Below are positions 63,341 through 64,000 of a DNA stretch of 64,000 nucleotides, piece by piece (within the stretch, counting starts at the first letter, position 1; every line of letters begins with the position of its first letter). Below the pieces are notes generated by a model, which was not told the DNA's origin, made no database searches, and was given only the letters and a program-made list of their open reading frames with translations. Source of the DNA: Nothopassalora personata (taxonomy: Eukaryota > Ascomycota > Dothideomycetes > Mycosphaerellales > Mycosphaerellaceae); NCBI GenBank assembly GCA_033816765.1, contig CM066295.1, positions 310,001 to 374,000 of the forward strand, read 5' to 3'. Made by a program: the position numbers and the translations under genes.

Positions 63341-63489
63341 GCGACTATATAGAAGGAAAAGAACTAGTGTAATATAAGATACTAAGAACGAGCCCCGACG
63401 GAAGACTTAGTATAAACATAAGAGAATTTAATAACATCGTACGAATCCTAAACGATAAGGAAGAACAATTCCCTATATCGTAAGGAAGA

Positions 63490-64000
63490 TATTAAGTACC
63501 GAAGGAACGAGAAGAAGAGTATATACGTTAACATTACGACGAGCCGATATATAGACATCCTAGAACGATAAAAACAATAGACCTTATATAAGGTAGCTTC
63601 TTATTCCTATAAATAAGATAGAAGGTATTACTCTATATTAAACAATGCGTACACTGCTAATAAAACAAAGCTACGAGGCGTACGAAATACGGTTACCTAT
63701 AGTTTAGGACACTACCGACGAAACTATAGGACGAAGTTATAATAGACTTTATTACGAAACTCCTACCGTCGAGAGATTAAGTTACGAAACAACTATACGA
63801 TATAATACTAGTTATAGTTAATAGACTCACGAAATACGTATACTTCATTCCTACATTAGAGACATATAATAATATAGAATAGCTTAGATACCTTATACTA
63901 GATAGACTTATCCAATACTACGGATTCCCTTAAGCATTTATAATAGATAGAGACAAGTTATTTATATTAAACTACTATAAAACGCTTATAGGAACGATTA
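63490..64000 (+). pseudogene. gypsy integrase remnant, truncated
   Basis: Contains HYDEPIYRHPRTIKTI (zinc-binding HHCC region, GHPG..KT type), a CVHC segment at about 63646, and VIIDFITKLLPSRD-like sequence at about 63740 (DFI..LP motif, start of the catalytic core). It is cut by the window end. Confidence 0.85.

Larger units (their letters stand above)
58300..64000 (+). mobile_element. Ty3/gypsy LTR retrotransposon, RIP-mutated, truncated by the window edge
   Basis: On the + strand, gag, protease, RT, RNase H and integrase remnants follow each other in gypsy order, all broken by many TAG/TAA codons. The sequence is TpA-rich. An additional coding-like stretch (about 58550-58920) precedes gag. 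The integrase is cut at 64000. LTRs could not be defined. Confidence 0.9.

Overview
The window is nuclear DNA of a filamentous ascomycete. Spliced genes have short introns (about 50-160 bp) with GTRNGY donors and CTRAC or CTGAC branch sites. The proteins are typical eukaryotic housekeeping factors. Three gene-poor, AT-rich blocks hold repeats damaged in the way repeat-induced point mutation (RIP) damages DNA. A family of look-alike introns recalls introner-like elements known from Dothideomycetes of the Mycosphaerella group, so I infer a dothideomycete, without proof at genus level.

Gene-rich part 1 (about 0.8-33 kb): an eIF4E-transporter-like translation/decay factor, followed by an in-frame extension with nonsense codons; a two-exon conserved hypothetical gene; a decayed MdoH/OpgH-like glucan glucosyltransferase; Hikeshi/OPI10; a DUF4743-type Nudix hydrolase; RPB8; a secreted heme-thiolate (chloro)peroxidase; MLH1; proteasome subunit RPN1; RIO2 kinase; a SET-domain protein; a small CxxCxGxG protein; the Rieske iron-sulfur protein; a POA1-like macrodomain protein; and the decapping activator PAT1.

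Repeat block 1 (33.5-40.8 kb) is a complete but heavily RIP-mutated Ty1/copia element. It has 176-bp LTRs, a 5-bp target duplication (GTTGG), recognisable gag/integrase/RT/RNase H remnants and an extra segment of about 1.9 kb before the 3' LTR that reads best on the antisense strand. All 16 differences that I count between its LTRs are CpA/TpG to TpA transitions.

Gene-rich part 2 (41.3-55.9 kb): a GT15 (KRE2/MNT1-type) mannosyltransferase; the WD40 protein ASA1; an MFS exporter; a 2.16-kb hAT-type DNA transposon with an 8-bp target duplication; a patatin-like phospholipase with two C-terminal C2H2-like fingers; a decayed gene; and the ALG2 mannosyltransferase.

Repeat block 2 (56.1-64.0 kb) holds a candidate LTR, about 110 copies of an AAT trinucleotide, and a RIP-destroyed Ty3/gypsy element cut by the window edge. 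In its gag zinc knuckle all four zinc ligands have become tyrosine.

The genes do not form a metabolic cluster. They are mostly independent housekeeping loci, several in divergent pairs sharing a 0.3-0.4 kb promoter (RPN1/RIO2, Rieske/macrodomain, Hikeshi/Nudix). Exon structures were inferred by eye from frame continuity, splice signals and remembered family sequences; no alignment was run.
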